Below, piece after piece: positions 7,936-16,792 of a DNA stretch of 64,000 nucleotides. The notes beneath the pieces are model-generated. The model was not told the DNA's origin. It made no database searches and saw only the letters and a list, made by a program, of their open reading frames with translations. Source of the stretch: Pseudomonas brassicacearum subsp. neoaurantiaca (GTDB lineage: Bacteria; Pseudomonadota; Gammaproteobacteria; Pseudomonadales; Pseudomonadaceae); NCBI RefSeq assembly GCF_013608025.1, contig NZ_VDLV01000007.1, positions 1 through 64,000 of the forward strand, given 5' to 3'. How positions within the stretch are numbered: position 1 is the stretch's first letter; every line of letters starts with the position of its first letter. The translations under genes were made by a program, and so were the position numbers.

Positions 7936-9699
7936 TCAATGCCCGGACGATTCCTTGTGATTGTCCAGCGTATCGAGCAACGCCACCTGCATCCGCGTGT
8001 GCAGGCGGACGAACCAGCGCGAGAGCAACGCCGCCACGGCAGTCGCTACCACGGCAATCAGCAACAGCAACTTGTTGGTCGGCAAGATACTGGCCGACAA
8101 GGCTGCCAATAGCAGGAAGATCACCAGCAGCGACAGGATCGGGATCACTTCGGCAATCACCCGACGCACGCGCTGGGTGTGGCGGCCGGCCATCTCCGGC
8201 TTTACACCCATCTCCGCCAACAACATCGACAATGCCTTGAGCTTGCGGTACGCCGCGATCAGGAACGGCAGCGACAGCAGCAGCGCTGCGCCCCAAATCA
8301 GCGCCTTTTGCCAGCTCGGGTCGCTGATCCACGCTTGCAGATAAGCAGCCATCCGCTCGGCGAAGTACCCTCCCGAAACAAAAATAGCGATGACCAACGC
8401 CAAGTTGACGCCGACTTGCAGCAGGATTCGCCTGATCATGGAAGCCAGCATGGCGCCCTCGCCCTGGGGCTGGATACTGCGCAACCACTCGCCATACATG
8501 CCCAGCACGCGCGCCAGACGTTGCGGTATTACCGATGCCAGCCTGACGGACAACGGATCAGCGGCCCGTATCAGATAAGGCGTCAACAGCGTGGTCAGCA
8601 CCGAGACAGCCACCGCCACCGGATAAAGGAAATCGCTGGTGACCTGCAAGGTCATCCCCAGCGACGCGATGATGAAGGAAAATTCGCCAATCTGTGAAAG
8701 CCCCATCCCAACGCGCAGTGAGGTGCGTCCATCATTGCCGGCGATAAAAGCACCGAGACCACACGAAAGCACCTTACCCAGCACCACCGCACAGGTGATC
8801 ACGGCGATCGGCCAGGCGTACTGAAGCACTATGGCCGGATCGAGCATCAGCCCGATGGCCACGAAAAAGATTGCGCTGAACAGGTCGCGCACCGGCTCTA
8901 CCAGCCGCTCGATTTTCAACAGCTGTTGGGACTCGGCCATGATCGCGCCGATCAGGAATGCCCCGAGCACCATGCTGTATTCCAGCTTCACCACCAACAG
9001 GCAAAAGCCGAAACAAAGCCCCAATACCGTAATCAACAGCATCTCGTTACTGTCGAATTTCCCCACATAAGCGAGCAACCGCGGTACCAACAGGATGCCG
9101 ATGACCAACGCCACGACCATGAACAGCGACAGCTTGCCGACCGTCGATAACACCTCGCCCGAACTCACCGTACCGCTGACCGCGATGCTTGAGAGCAATG
9201 CGATGATGCCGATGCCAAGGATGTCCTCGACAATGAGGACTCCGAATATCAACTGCGCAAAGCGCTCGTTCTTCATCTTCAGGTCATTCAGCGCCTTGAC
9301 GATAATCGTGGTCGAGGAAATGGCAAGGATGGCACCGAGGAACAGCGAGTCCATGGCATTCCAGCCGAACCAGCGCCCAATCTCATAGCCGATCCAGATC
9401 ATCAAGACGATTTCCAGGAACGCCGCGATAAACGCTGTGGCCCCCACCTTGAACAATTTGCGCAGGCTGAATTCCAGGCCCAGGCAGAACATCAGGAAGA
9501 TCACCCCGAGCTCGGCCAGGGTCTTGATCGTTTCTTCGTCATGGATAAAGCCGAACGGCGGCGTATGCGGGCCGATGATGAAGCCGGCGACAATGTAGCC
9601 AAGCACCACCGGTTGCTTGAAACGATGAAACAGTACCGTCACCAACCCCGCCGCCAGCATGATGATCGCCAGGTCTTGTATGAAACTGATGGCATGCAT
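7936..9699 (-). CDS. CPA2-family cation:proton antiporter (KefB/YbaL-like)
   Basis: 587 residues. The first ~390 form a Na+/H+ exchanger domain with 12-13 hydrophobic segments. Family hallmarks include GYIVAGFIIGPHTPP, LGVIFLMFCLGLEFSLRKL, SSTTIIVKAL and the LIVEDILGI proton/cation site. Further hydrophobic helices occupy 425-575. Unlike KefB or KefC there is no C-terminal TrkA-N/RCK nucleotide-binding domain, so glutathione gating of the Kef type is not expected. It probably exchanges K+ or Na+ for H+ across the inner membrane. AGGAGCC precedes the ATG at 9699. It is divergent from the thioesterase gene; the 264-bp gap 9700-9963 shows no recognisable site. Confidence 0.85.
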   Translation of the reverse strand: MHAISFIQDLAIIMLAAGLVTVLFHRFKQPVVLGYIVAGFIIGPHTPPFGFIHDEETIKTLAELGVIFLMFCLGLEFSLRKLFKVGATAFIAAFLEIVLMIWIGYEIGRWFGWNAMDSLFLGAILAISSTTIIVKALNDLKMKNERFAQLIFGVLIVEDILGIGIIALLSSIAVSGTVSSGEVLSTVGKLSLFMVVALVIGILLVPRLLAYVGKFDSNEMLLITVLGLCFGFCLLVVKLEYSMVLGAFLIGAIMAESQQLLKIERLVEPVRDLFSAIFFVAIGLMLDPAIVLQYAWPIAVITCAVVLGKVLSCGLGAFIAGNDGRTSLRVGMGLSQIGEFSFIIASLGMTLQVTSDFLYPVAVAVSVLTTLLTPYLIRAADPLSVRLASVIPQRLARVLGMYGEWLRSIQPQGEGAMLASMIRRILLQVGVNLALVIAIFVSGGYFAERMAAYLQAWISDPSWQKALIWGAALLLSLPFLIAAYRKLKALSMLLAEMGVKPEMAGRHTQRVRRVIAEVIPILSLLVIFLLLAALSASILPTNKLLLLIAVVATAVAALLSRWFVRLHTRMQVALLDTLDNHKESSGH

Positions 9700-9963
9700 G
9701 GCAGCGGCTCCTTGCTGAACACGACTCCATGCGGAGTCGGATAGGTCCGTTTCTCTTGTAGGAAATACCTAGGTGATGGGCGTTTGCAGGTTAACACCAG
9801 GACTTCTGGCAAAAAGACGGTGCAATATATGGAAACAGATCCACCGGAGCGTGACGGCTTGCAGCGGCGCAGCGTCCCGATATGAGTGGTTTGTTGTGTC
9901 ACCACAACCCAACGCCCGCAGAGGCGCCCATCCTGAAATGCTGCCTTGAACCGTGAGAACGTT

Positions 9964-10449
9964 ATGGAACCCGGAAACGCCCAGCTGTCGATGACGGTGT
10001 TGATGACCCCCGACATGGCCAACTTCTCTGGCAATGTCCATGGCGGCACCCTGCTCAAATACCTCGATGAAGTGGCCTACGCTTGTGCCAGCCGTTACGC
10101 CGGCCGCTACGTGGTGACGCTGTCGGTCGACCAGGTGATTTTCCGCGAGCCGATTCATGTCGGCGAGTTGGTGACTTTCCTGGCTTCGGTGAACTACACC
10201 GGCAACACTTCGATGGAAGTGGGCATCAAGGTCGTGACTGAGAACATCCGTGAGCGCTCGGTGCGCCACACCAATAGCTGCTTCTTCACCATGGTCGCGG
10301 TGGATGACCAGCGCAAGCCGGCCCCCGTCCCGCCGTTGCAACCGCAGAACAGCGAAGAAAAACGTCGCTATGAACAAGCCCAGCAACGCCGGCAGATTCG
10401 CCAGGAGCTGGAGAAGCGCTATCAGGAAATCAAGGCGGACGGGCCTTAA
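9964..10449 (+). CDS. Hotdog-fold acyl-CoA thioesterase
   Basis: 161 residues. It has the cytosolic acyl-CoA hydrolase pattern: MTPDMANFSGNVHGGTLLKYLDEVAYACASRYAG with the central helix and catalytic Asp/Glu region, then VTLSVDQVIFREPIHVGELVTF and NTSMEVGIKV. It hydrolyses acyl-CoA to free acid and CoA, and chain length cannot be read from the sequence. The last 40 residues are a charged coil rich in Arg, Gln and Glu. The start is placed at ATG 9964 (MEPGNAQLSMTV), with GTGAGAA about 5 bases ahead; a TTG 18 bases upstream is a less likely alternative. Transcribed alone, with a REPIN behind it. Confidence 0.88.
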   Translation: MEPGNAQLSMTVLMTPDMANFSGNVHGGTLLKYLDEVAYACASRYAGRYVVTLSVDQVIFREPIHVGELVTFLASVNYTGNTSMEVGIKVVTENIRERSVRHTNSCFFTMVAVDDQRKPAPVPPLQPQNSEEKRRYEQAQQRRQIRQELEKRYQEIKADGP

Positions 10450-10464
10450 CCAGCCAGAAATCCC

Positions 10465-10552
10465 TGTGGGAGCGAGCTTGCTCGCGATGACGATGTCACA
10501 GCAACTCTATGTTGAACGTGAGACCCTCATCGCGAGCAAGCTCGCTCCCACA
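10465..10552. repeat. REPIN, CTTG-loop type
   Basis: TGTGGGAGCGAGCTTGCTCG at the left and CGAGCAAGCTCGCTCCCACA at the right, forming an inverted repeat. It is the same class as the copy at 6211-6300. It sits between the converging thioesterase and pdxY genes and could protect both 3' ends. Confidence 0.9.
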
Positions 10553-10566
10553 ACGGCTAGCATCGA

Positions 10567-11439
10567 TCAGAGGCTGATCGGCACCGCCTCGAACCGTACG
10601 CGGGGGTGGGCGATACGGTCCTGGGCGCGGATCAACTGCAGCTCGTAACTTACGCACGCTTGGGTTTCCAACAGCACCTCATGCACGGCCGCAGCGGTGA
10701 ATTCGAACGCCGCCACCAAGCTATCCCCCAACAATATCCGCGCCAGGAACAACCCCGACGTGAGGTCGCCCACCCCCACTGGTTGGCGCGGGAACGCCAG
10801 CAGCGGACGGCGCAAATGCCAACTGCCATCAGCCGTGACCAGCAGCATCTCGAAGCTGTCTTCGGGCTTGCCGGGGTAGGCCAGATGCTTGACCAGCACG
10901 ACCTTCGGACCGCGGGCCAGCAGCGCACGGGCCATGGCCAGACAGTCGAGCAATGATTGCGCCTTGCGCCCAGAGAAACTGTCCAGTTCCAGTTGGTTCG
11001 GGCACATGATATCGGCCACTGCGGCGGCCTCCTCCAACAGGAACTCGCTGACCTCGGGCGCCACGATACAACCCTTCTCCGCATGTCCCATGACCGGATC
11101 ACACAGATACAACGCCTTGGGATTGCAACGTTTTATCCGCGCCACACCCGCCAGAATTGCCTGCCCCTGGGCGGCGCTGCCCAGATAACCGGAGAGCACC
11201 GCGTCGCAATTGCCCAGCTCGCCTATGGCGGCGATGCCTTCAACCAACAGCGGTATCTGAGCGGGCGCAAGCACTTCACCGGCCCATTGTCCGTATTGGG
11301 TGTGATTGGAAAACTGCACGGTATTGAGCGGCCATACGTTTACGCCGACCCGCTGCATGGGAAACACGGCAGCGCTGTTGCCGGCATGGCCAAATATCAC
11401 ATGGGACTGGATGGCAAGCAGATGAGGCGTACGTTTCAT
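10567..11439 (-). CDS. pdxY: Pyridoxal kinase PdxY
   Basis: 290 residues, matching PdxY (E. coli 287). It is a ribokinase-fold enzyme that phosphorylates pyridoxal to pyridoxal 5'-phosphate in the B6 salvage pathway. Visible: [44 protein letters not shown] (substrate region), [24 protein letters not shown], and the anion-hole/catalytic segment [19 protein letters not shown] with catalytic Asp in GVGD. The start is the ATG at 11439 (MKRTPHLL), not the in-frame Met at 11472, because homology begins there. The product is cytoplasmic. Confidence 0.95.
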   Translation of the reverse strand: MKRTPHLLAIQSHVIFGHAGNSAAVFPMQRVGVNVWPLNTVQFSNHTQYGQWAGEVLAPAQIPLLVEGIAAIGELGNCDAVLSGYLGSAAQGQAILAGVARIKRCNPKALYLCDPVMGHAEKGCIVAPEVSEFLLEEAAAVADIMCPNQLELDSFSGRKAQSLLDCLAMARALLARGPKVVLVKHLAYPGKPEDSFEMLLVTADGSWHLRRPLLAFPRQPVGVGDLTSGLFLARILLGDSLVAAFEFTAAAVHEVLLETQACVSYELQLIRAQDRIAHPRVRFEAVPISL

Positions 11440-11558
11440 GCGGGAAGTTTCCGTAAAACGATTGAAATTCAAGCCGCGCAGTATGCGACTAAACGCAGCC
11501 TGTACGACAGACCGGCGACACAGTTAAGCTGATGGCAACTTGTTGGAGCTTTTCGTTC

Positions 11559-11981
11559 ATGCTGACCCTTGGAAATATTTTCGTGCTGATGCTGCTGGCT
11601 ACCGGTGGCGCCTGGCTGTGGCACAACCATGGCTTGCGCGAGCGCGCCTTGGCGAGGGTTATGCAACATTGCGCCAACCTGAAGATCGAGCTGCTGGACG
11701 GCAACGTGGCGCTGCGAAAGATTGGATTCGTAAAGGACGCCAGCGGACGACGGCGCCTGGCACGTGTCTACAACTTCGAGTTCACAGTGACGGGCGAGAC
11801 CCGTCATTCAGGTACGATCACTCAGTTTGGCGCCCATAGCGCACACATCGAATTGGCGCCTTACCCGATGCCATTCGAAGAAACCCCGCCTACGCCGATT
11901 GAATCGGTCCAGACCCGCCCCAGGGCTGAGGTCATCGAGCTCAGCCAATGGCGTCAGGAGCACAATAAATGGAAGCCTTGA
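11559..11981 (+). CDS. DUF3301 membrane-anchored protein
   Basis: 140 residues: one N-terminal membrane helix (LTLGNIFVLMLLATGGAWLW), then a soluble basic domain with CANLKIELLDGNVALRK and RLARVYNFEFTVTGETRHSGTI, and a proline-rich stretch near residue 105. This matches the DUF3301 family of gammaproteobacteria, which has no known function. The start is ATG 11559, with GGAG 11 bases ahead; an upstream in-frame ATG at 11532 lacks such a site. The convergent GTPase gene ends 12 bp downstream. Confidence 0.75.
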   Translation: MLTLGNIFVLMLLATGGAWLWHNHGLRERALARVMQHCANLKIELLDGNVALRKIGFVKDASGRRRLARVYNFEFTVTGETRHSGTITQFGAHSAHIELAPYPMPFEETPPTPIESVQTRPRAEVIELSQWRQEHNKWKP

Positions 11982-11993
11982 AACGCGACTGAC

Positions 11994-12959
11994 TCACGGG
12001 AGCCGGCAATTTGCCAAGCTCGTTTGCAGCGCCACCACGTCCTGCGGTTCAGCGAAGATCAATTCGATCCTTGAATCCTGTCGCCACTCGCTGACCTGCC
12101 ACGTCAACGGCCCACCCTCCATCGCATTGGCCGAGACCCAACCGTCAGCGCTGTGGATAACCATCTTCGCCCGTTTCCATTGCTCGCCGTTGAGCCAGCG
12201 CGTCATCGCGGCCGCATCGAAACGCTGGGTGGGATGCCAGCGCCAACCAATACTCCAACCTTCCCCCTGCTGTTGATACAGGCAAATCGGCACCGTCGGA
12301 TCGGTCCAGATAGCCGGGATTTGCCCTAGCGCTTCAGGTAAGCGCAAGTTATCCACAGCACCATCGCCCCGAGCAGCAATGCCCGGCAATTGATTAATCG
12401 GCAATGCAGCCTTGTGCGTCCAATACAAGCCAAGCGCAGGCAACTGGGCGATAACGCGCGCCCGATCGTTGTCGGTGAGGCCTTCGGATTTGTTCAGCAC
12501 CAGCAATCCGGCATCAACCAACGCCTGTCGTTGTGTATCCGGCAGTGACTTGCCGTCCGCCATCGCTCGGGCATCCAATACCATCACGCAGGGCTGGACA
12601 GCCAGCACGCCGAGCCAAGGCGCCGCGTTCAATTGACGCAATAGTTGCGCCGGATGGCCCAGCCCGGAAGGTTCGATGAACAGCCTGTGGGGCCTGGCCT
12701 TTTGCAGCAAGCGACCCAGGCCGATCTGAAACGGTGCGCCGTTGACGCAACATAGGCAGCCCCCGGCCACTTCGCCCAATGCGATACCATCGGCGGCCTG
12801 GGTCAGCAGCGCGGCATCCAGGCCGACCTGGCCGAACTCATTGATCAGCACCGCCCAGCGCTCATCCGCCGGGCGCTGGGCCATCAGCTGCCTGATCAGG
12901 CTGGTCTTGCCGGCACCCAATGGACCGGCGATGACATGGGTGGGGATGTCCTGCAGCAT
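11994..12959 (-). CDS. COG0523 metallochaperone GTPase (CobW/YjiA-like)
   Basis: 321 residues. A P-loop GTPase with Walker A GPLGAGKTS (12-20) and the metal-binding CxCC motif of the family, GGCLCC (66-71). Further marks are FIEPSGLGHP (Walker B region) and LNKSEGL (guanine-specificity NKxD-like). A C-terminal CobW_C domain runs from about 225. Members deliver zinc or other metals to target proteins. Its position 450 bp from a second COG0523 gene and the folE2 zinc island suggests a zinc role, but no Zur box lies in the 27-bp gap to the divergent secreted-protein gene, so it may not be zinc-regulated. Confidence 0.88.
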   Translation of the reverse strand: MLQDIPTHVIAGPLGAGKTSLIRQLMAQRPADERWAVLINEFGQVGLDAALLTQAADGIALGEVAGGCLCCVNGAPFQIGLGRLLQKARPHRLFIEPSGLGHPAQLLRQLNAAPWLGVLAVQPCVMVLDARAMADGKSLPDTQRQALVDAGLLVLNKSEGLTDNDRARVIAQLPALGLYWTHKAALPINQLPGIAARGDGAVDNLRLPEALGQIPAIWTDPTVPICLYQQQGEGWSIGWRWHPTQRFDAAAMTRWLNGEQWKRAKMVIHSADGWVSANAMEGGPLTWQVSEWRQDSRIELIFAEPQDVVALQTSLANCRLP

Positions 12960-12986
12960 AATGAATGGCTTTGAGTGGAGGTGAAG

Positions 12987-13340
12987 ATGCGAATGATCGG
13001 CTGGCTGTTACTGGCTTTGACTTCGAGCCAGGCCATGGCCCAGGCGTGTATCGTACACAGCCAGGCGGAACGGCTCGACGTGAAGGTCTGCCAACAGAAC
13101 CGCAACATTCCGCAAAAACTGTTCGCCGACGGTTTCTGCCAGCCGAGCCTGGCCGGGCAAAAAGTCGACGTGCAATACGTGGATCAATGCCCTGGCGGCG
13201 CATTTGGCATCTGCAGCAACGCCCAAGTCGCCAATATGCCTTATCACCAGGATATTCACTATTACGGCGTGGCAACCGATGCGGCCTATCTCAAGCCGTT
13301 TTGCGAAGAGAAAAGCCAGGGCACCTGGCTCAAGCCTTGA
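12987..13340 (+). CDS. Small secreted Cys-containing protein of unknown function
   Basis: 117 residues. Signal peptide MRMIGWLLLALTSSQAMAQA, then a mature domain of about 97 residues with six cysteines (ACIVHS, KVCQQN, GFCQPS, DQCPGG, GICSNA, KPFCEE), an even number consistent with disulphides in the periplasm. I do not recognise a family. A GGAGGTG sits just before ATG 12987; an alternative ATG at 12993 is possible. It is divergent from the first COG0523 gene, and the next gene (second COG0523) converges on it. Location in the zinc island suggests, but does not show, a link to metal homeostasis. Confidence 0.7.
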   Translation: MRMIGWLLLALTSSQAMAQACIVHSQAERLDVKVCQQNRNIPQKLFADGFCQPSLAGQKVDVQYVDQCPGGAFGICSNAQVANMPYHQDIHYYGVATDAAYLKPFCEEKSQGTWLKP

Positions 13341-13403
13341 GCCAGGTTATCCAGCCTGACGACAATTGGCGCGGCCCGGAACAGAGCCCAGGGAAGCAAC
13401 GAA

Positions 13404-14612
13404 TCAAGCCGCGACCTCGTCATGCCACGAACCGAACGGGTCCGGTAACAGACGCCAGGCCTCCATGCCCAGCGCCATTTCCGCATCGGTAAGCAGGCAG
13501 GCGTCCAGCTCTTCGGTGAGTTGGTCAAAGTCTACATTTTGGCCGATGAACACTAGCTCCTGACGGCAATCGCCTGTCGCCGCCAGCCAGTTCTTCATGA
13601 TCGTGGTGGTACTGTCCTCATCCTGCGGCCATTGATGTTTCGGCACAAACCGCCACCAACGTCCGGCGAACCCATAACGCATCAAACCGCCGGCCTGGGA
13701 CCAATTCCCTGCTTCTTCAGGTTTGCTCGCCAACCAGAAAAAACCCTTCGAGCGCAGGAGCCTGCCATTAGGCCAAGGGCGGTCGATAAACGTGAAAAAG
13801 CGCTCGGGATGAAACGGCCGACGTGCCCGGTACGCTGTCGAGGCGATGCCATACTCCTCGGTCTCCGGTACAGCCTCGCCTCGCAAAGCTTGCAGCCAAC
13901 CGGGTGCCTGGGCGGCGCGTTGAAAGTCGAAAAGGCCGGTGTCGAGGATGCTGGCCAGCGGCACCTGGCCCATTACCATGGGGACAATTCGCGCGTGGGT
14001 GTTGAGACGCTCCAGGATCGCGATAAGCTCCTCTCGCTCCTGTTGGCTGATCAAGTCGATCTTGCTGATCAGAATCACGTCGGCAAATTCGATCTGTTCA
14101 ATCAGCAGCTCAGTGATTGAGCGCTCGTCCTCTTCCCCCAGGGTTTCGCCCCGGGACGCAAGGCTCTCGGCGGCGTGGTAATCCAACAGAAAATTAACAC
14201 CGTCGACCACCGTCACCATTGTGTCCAGACGTGCGACATCGGCAAGGCTCCGGCCTTCGTCATCGCGAAACGTGAAGGTTTCCGCCACCGGCAGCGGCTC
14301 GGATATGCCTGTGGATTCGATCAACAGGTAATCAAAACGCCCTTCCCTGGCAAGTTGCCCGACTTCTTCAAGCAAGTCCTCGCGCAATGTACAACAGATG
14401 CAGCCGTTGCTCATTTCCACCAGCTTCTCTTCGGCACGATTCAGGGAGACATCTCGCTGGACTTCGGTGCCATCGATGTTGATCTCGCTCATATCGTTGA
14501 CGATCACCGCTACACGCAAATTGTCCCGGTTGCGCAGGATGTGGTTGAGCAACGTGCTCTTACCGGCACCGAGGAAGCCGGAAAGCACGGTTACGGGAAG
14601 GCGATTGGGCAT
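13404..14612 (-). CDS. COG0523 zinc metallochaperone GTPase, Zur-controlled (ZigA/ZagA-type)
   Basis: 402 residues, the long subclass of COG0523 proteins. Walker [10 protein letters not shown] (12-20), metal motif NGCICC (69-74), [19 protein letters not shown] (guanine recognition) and a C-terminal CobW_C domain (about 265-400, RPFHPERF...FFWLASKP). It is expected to hydrolyse GTP and hand zinc to client enzymes during zinc starvation. The start is ATG 14612 (MPNRLPVT), since AGGATA is correctly spaced; an earlier Met at 14627 overlaps that ribosome site. A perfect Zur-type box lies 59 bp upstream and is shared with the divergent gene at 14729. Confidence 0.92.
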   Translation of the reverse strand: MPNRLPVTVLSGFLGAGKSTLLNHILRNRDNLRVAVIVNDMSEINIDGTEVQRDVSLNRAEEKLVEMSNGCICCTLREDLLEEVGQLAREGRFDYLLIESTGISEPLPVAETFTFRDDEGRSLADVARLDTMVTVVDGVNFLLDYHAAESLASRGETLGEEDERSITELLIEQIEFADVILISKIDLISQQEREELIAILERLNTHARIVPMVMGQVPLASILDTGLFDFQRAAQAPGWLQALRGEAVPETEEYGIASTAYRARRPFHPERFFTFIDRPWPNGRLLRSKGFFWLASKPEEAGNWSQAGGLMRYGFAGRWWRFVPKHQWPQDEDSTTTIMKNWLAATGDCRQELVFIGQNVDFDQLTEELDACLLTDAEMALGMEAWRLLPDPFGSWHDEVAA

Positions 14613-14670
14613 TGGGTATATCCTCATCGATGGCCGTTCCGGCTCGACATGTTGGGGCAGGCTTATTTAC

Positions 14671-14683
14671 GTTATACTATAAC
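14671..14683. promoter_or_regulatory. Zur box between COG0523 gene and small secreted gene
   Basis: GTTATACTATAAC, a perfect 6+1+6 palindrome of the Zur type found in gammaproteobacteria. It carries a -10-like hexamer on each strand (TATACT plus, TATAGT minus), so one bound dimer could shut both divergent promoters. An identical 13-mer occurs at 15188-15200. Confidence 0.85.
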
Positions 14684-14728
14684 AACTATTCCATACCTAC
14701 CTGCAAACCTTATTGACCGAGATGATCC

Positions 14729-15121
14729 ATGCGCAGCTCTGTGAGATTAATGACAGTAGGTTCGTTATTGCTTTGGACCGTCTACGCGTCAGCTCAAAAT
14801 CCCCTCTTGGCGAATTGCACCCGCAGCGCGAACTTGCTGGCGTGTGTCGATGGATATGGCAATGCCTACAGCGTCCAGACGAGCGGAAACACTATCTATA
14901 CGCGCGGATTTGAAGCTGTGAGCCACCGCTATTGGTCCCAAACGAATAGCCGTTATGGCCAGCTCACATTTTTTACTGGCCTGGCATCGGACGGAGAAAG
15001 TTGGGTTGGATATAACCGTCGAGTTGGTTGGACGACGATCAACCGCTTTTCAAGCTCTGGCGGGAGCAAAGGCGCGTTCGTGTGCGGTCGCCTCAACGGC
15101 TGTCAGGACTCGCCGCGCTGA
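14729..15121 (+). CDS. Small secreted protein of unknown function, Zur-controlled
   Basis: 130 residues. Signal peptide MRSSVRLMTVGSLLLWTVYA (cleavage after SAQ is plausible), then a mature domain with four cysteines (NCTRSA, LACVDG, FVCGRL, NGCQDS) and many aromatic and Gly/Ser residues. No enzyme motif was recognised. The start is ATG 14729, with GAG about 9 bases ahead. Its promoter region contains the Zur box at 14671-14683, and folE2 follows behind a second box. It is therefore probably made under zinc starvation; the function is unknown. Confidence 0.75.
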   Translation: MRSSVRLMTVGSLLLWTVYASAQNPLLANCTRSANLLACVDGYGNAYSVQTSGNTIYTRGFEAVSHRYWSQTNSRYGQLTFFTGLASDGESWVGYNRRVGWTTINRFSSSGGSKGAFVCGRLNGCQDSPR

Positions 15122-15187
15122 CGTTTCACGTGGAACAGGATTGACAAGTAAAACTCCTTTCATGGGAAAGCTATTCACAAAGATGAC

Positions 15188-15200
15188 GTTATACTATAAC
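15188..15200 (+). promoter_or_regulatory. Zur box upstream of folE2-ABC operon
   Basis: GTTATACTATAAC inside a longer 19-bp perfect palindrome (15185-15203, arms GACGTTATA/TATAACGTC). It is 31 bp ahead of folE2 and identical in core to the box at 14671-14683. It should repress folE2 and the metal importer when zinc is sufficient. Confidence 0.88.
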
Positions 15201-15230
15201 GTCGAGTTTTGAATTCTTTGCGGATCACTC

Positions 15231-16127
15231 ATGAATGCGTTAACGCTGCCCGACGTCGCTGCGCAGATTTCACGCCAAGCTCTTCCCCTCGATTGGGTCG
15301 GTATGTGTGGAGTTGCTATTCCCGTACTGATTGGCGGCCATCGTCTTCAGGCAAGGGCCGATGCGGGTGTCAGCCTGGATGATCGTGAGGCTCGCGGTAT
15401 CCACATGTCGCGCTTGTACCTGGCGCTGGAAACGCTCGAAGGTATTGAGCTTTCACCCAGGCTGCTACGCCGCATCCTGCAGCAGTTCCTTGATAGCCAC
15501 GAAGGCTTGTCCCAGGCGGCGTCATTGAGTATCCACACGGATCTAATGCTCAAACGCCCGGCAATGGTTAGCCCTCTCAGCGGCTGGAAGCGATATCCGG
15601 TGAGCTTGGAAGCTAGCTTGAAAGACGCTATGTTCCACGTGGAACTTCGAATTCAGATTCCCTACTCCTCCACCTGTCCGTGCTCGGCGGCACTCGCTCG
15701 GCAACTGATTCAGCAGCAATTCGTCGACGACTTCGCAAACAAAACGCTGAAGCACGCCGAGATTCTCGCCTGGCTGGGCTCGTCAAATGGCATCGTTGCC
15801 ACTCCCCATAGCCAGCGCAGCACGGCAACGCTGACCCTGCGGTTGAACAATGAGATCGAGGAATTACCGCTCCAATCATTCATCGACGCAGCGGAAGCAG
15901 CCCTCGGCACCGCGGTACAAACCGCCGTCAAGCGCGCCGACGAACAGGCATTCTCGCTAGCCAACGGCCAAAACCTGATGTTCTGCGAAGACGCCGCGCG
16001 GCGGCTCACCACAGCCTTGGCAAAGCCTTCTCTAATCGATGCGCTGACTGTAAGGGTCGTTCACGCCGAAAGCCTGCACGCCCATGACGCCGTGGCCGAA
16101 TGTAGCTGGACGCGAGGCGCATCATGA
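15231..16127 (+). CDS. folE2: GTP cyclohydrolase FolE2 (type IB)
   Basis: 298 residues. It converts GTP to 7,8-dihydroneopterin triphosphate, the first step of folate synthesis, using a promiscuous metal site instead of the strict zinc of FolE. Diagnostic segments: ARGIHMSRLYLALE, the catalytic cysteine in SSTCPCS (Cys149), and TPHSQRSTATL. Zinc-independent replacements of this kind are typically induced by Zur derepression, and a Zur box lies 31 bp upstream. The stop overlaps the next ATG by 4 bases, coupling it to the metal ABC importer. Confidence 0.95.
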   Translation: MNALTLPDVAAQISRQALPLDWVGMCGVAIPVLIGGHRLQARADAGVSLDDREARGIHMSRLYLALETLEGIELSPRLLRRILQQFLDSHEGLSQAASLSIHTDLMLKRPAMVSPLSGWKRYPVSLEASLKDAMFHVELRIQIPYSSTCPCSAALARQLIQQQFVDDFANKTLKHAEILAWLGSSNGIVATPHSQRSTATLTLRLNNEIEELPLQSFIDAAEAALGTAVQTAVKRADEQAFSLANGQNLMFCEDAARRLTTALAKPSLIDALTVRVVHAESLHAHDAVAECSWTRGAS

Positions 16128-16792
16128 TTAGCTGCCAAGCCCTGAGCTGGGGCGCTCCCGGACAACCGCTGACACCCCCGCTCACAATGGAGCGACCGGC
16201 AGGGAGCCTCACGGCGATCATCGGTGCCAACGGCTCAGGCAAAACCAGTCTTTTGAAGGTATTGGCGGGCCTGCAAAAACCTTTAGCCGGCAAAGCCACC
16301 ATCAACGTACCCAAGCGCGGCGGCGTTTCATTCCTGCCGCAACAGCAACATCTGGACCGACAATTCCCCATCAGCCTGCAGGAGTTGGTTGCCGCCGGCG
16401 CTTGGGGGAGCTCACACACACCGGCGATGCGGCGTCTTCGATTGAAGACCGCGCTAGAAGACTGGGCCCTGAGCGGACTCGAGCAACGCCCCTTGATGGC
16501 ATTGTCTGGAGGCGAATTGCAGCGCGCTCTGCTCGCCCGACTGAGTCTGGCTGATGCACCGCTGCTGTTGCTGGATGAACCTCATGCTGCCCTGGATGAA
16601 CAGGGCCAAGCGCTGCTGTGGAAACACCTCCACCGTTGGCATGCCGAGGGCAAGACCGTGGTGCTGGTGTGTCATGACCTGGGCGCCGTACGCGAACATA
16701 TTCCCCATACCCTGCTGGTGAGCAATTCACGCTGCGTACTGGGCCGAAGTGTCGACTTGATTGCGCAGCAACCCCGCGCTTGGGTGGCCTGA
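16124..16792 (+). CDS. Metal (zinc-type) ABC transporter ATP-binding protein
   Basis: 222 residues. Walker A GANGSGKT (34-41), signature LSGGE (127-131), Walker B LLLLDEP (147-153), H-loop CHDLG (His184). It belongs to the ZnuC/TroB/AztA group and powers import of a divalent metal through the permease encoded next. It lacks the C-terminal extension found in E. coli ZnuC. It overlaps folE2 by 4 bases and the permease gene by 1 base, so all are one operon under the upstream Zur box. This appears to be an accessory importer; a canonical znuABC-zur locus would be elsewhere. Confidence 0.9.
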   Translation: MISCQALSWGAPGQPLTPPLTMERPAGSLTAIIGANGSGKTSLLKVLAGLQKPLAGKATINVPKRGGVSFLPQQQHLDRQFPISLQELVAAGAWGSSHTPAMRRLRLKTALEDWALSGLEQRPLMALSGGELQRALLARLSLADAPLLLLDEPHAALDEQGQALLWKHLHRWHAEGKTVVLVCHDLGAVREHIPHTLLVSNSRCVLGRSVDLIAQQPRAWVA

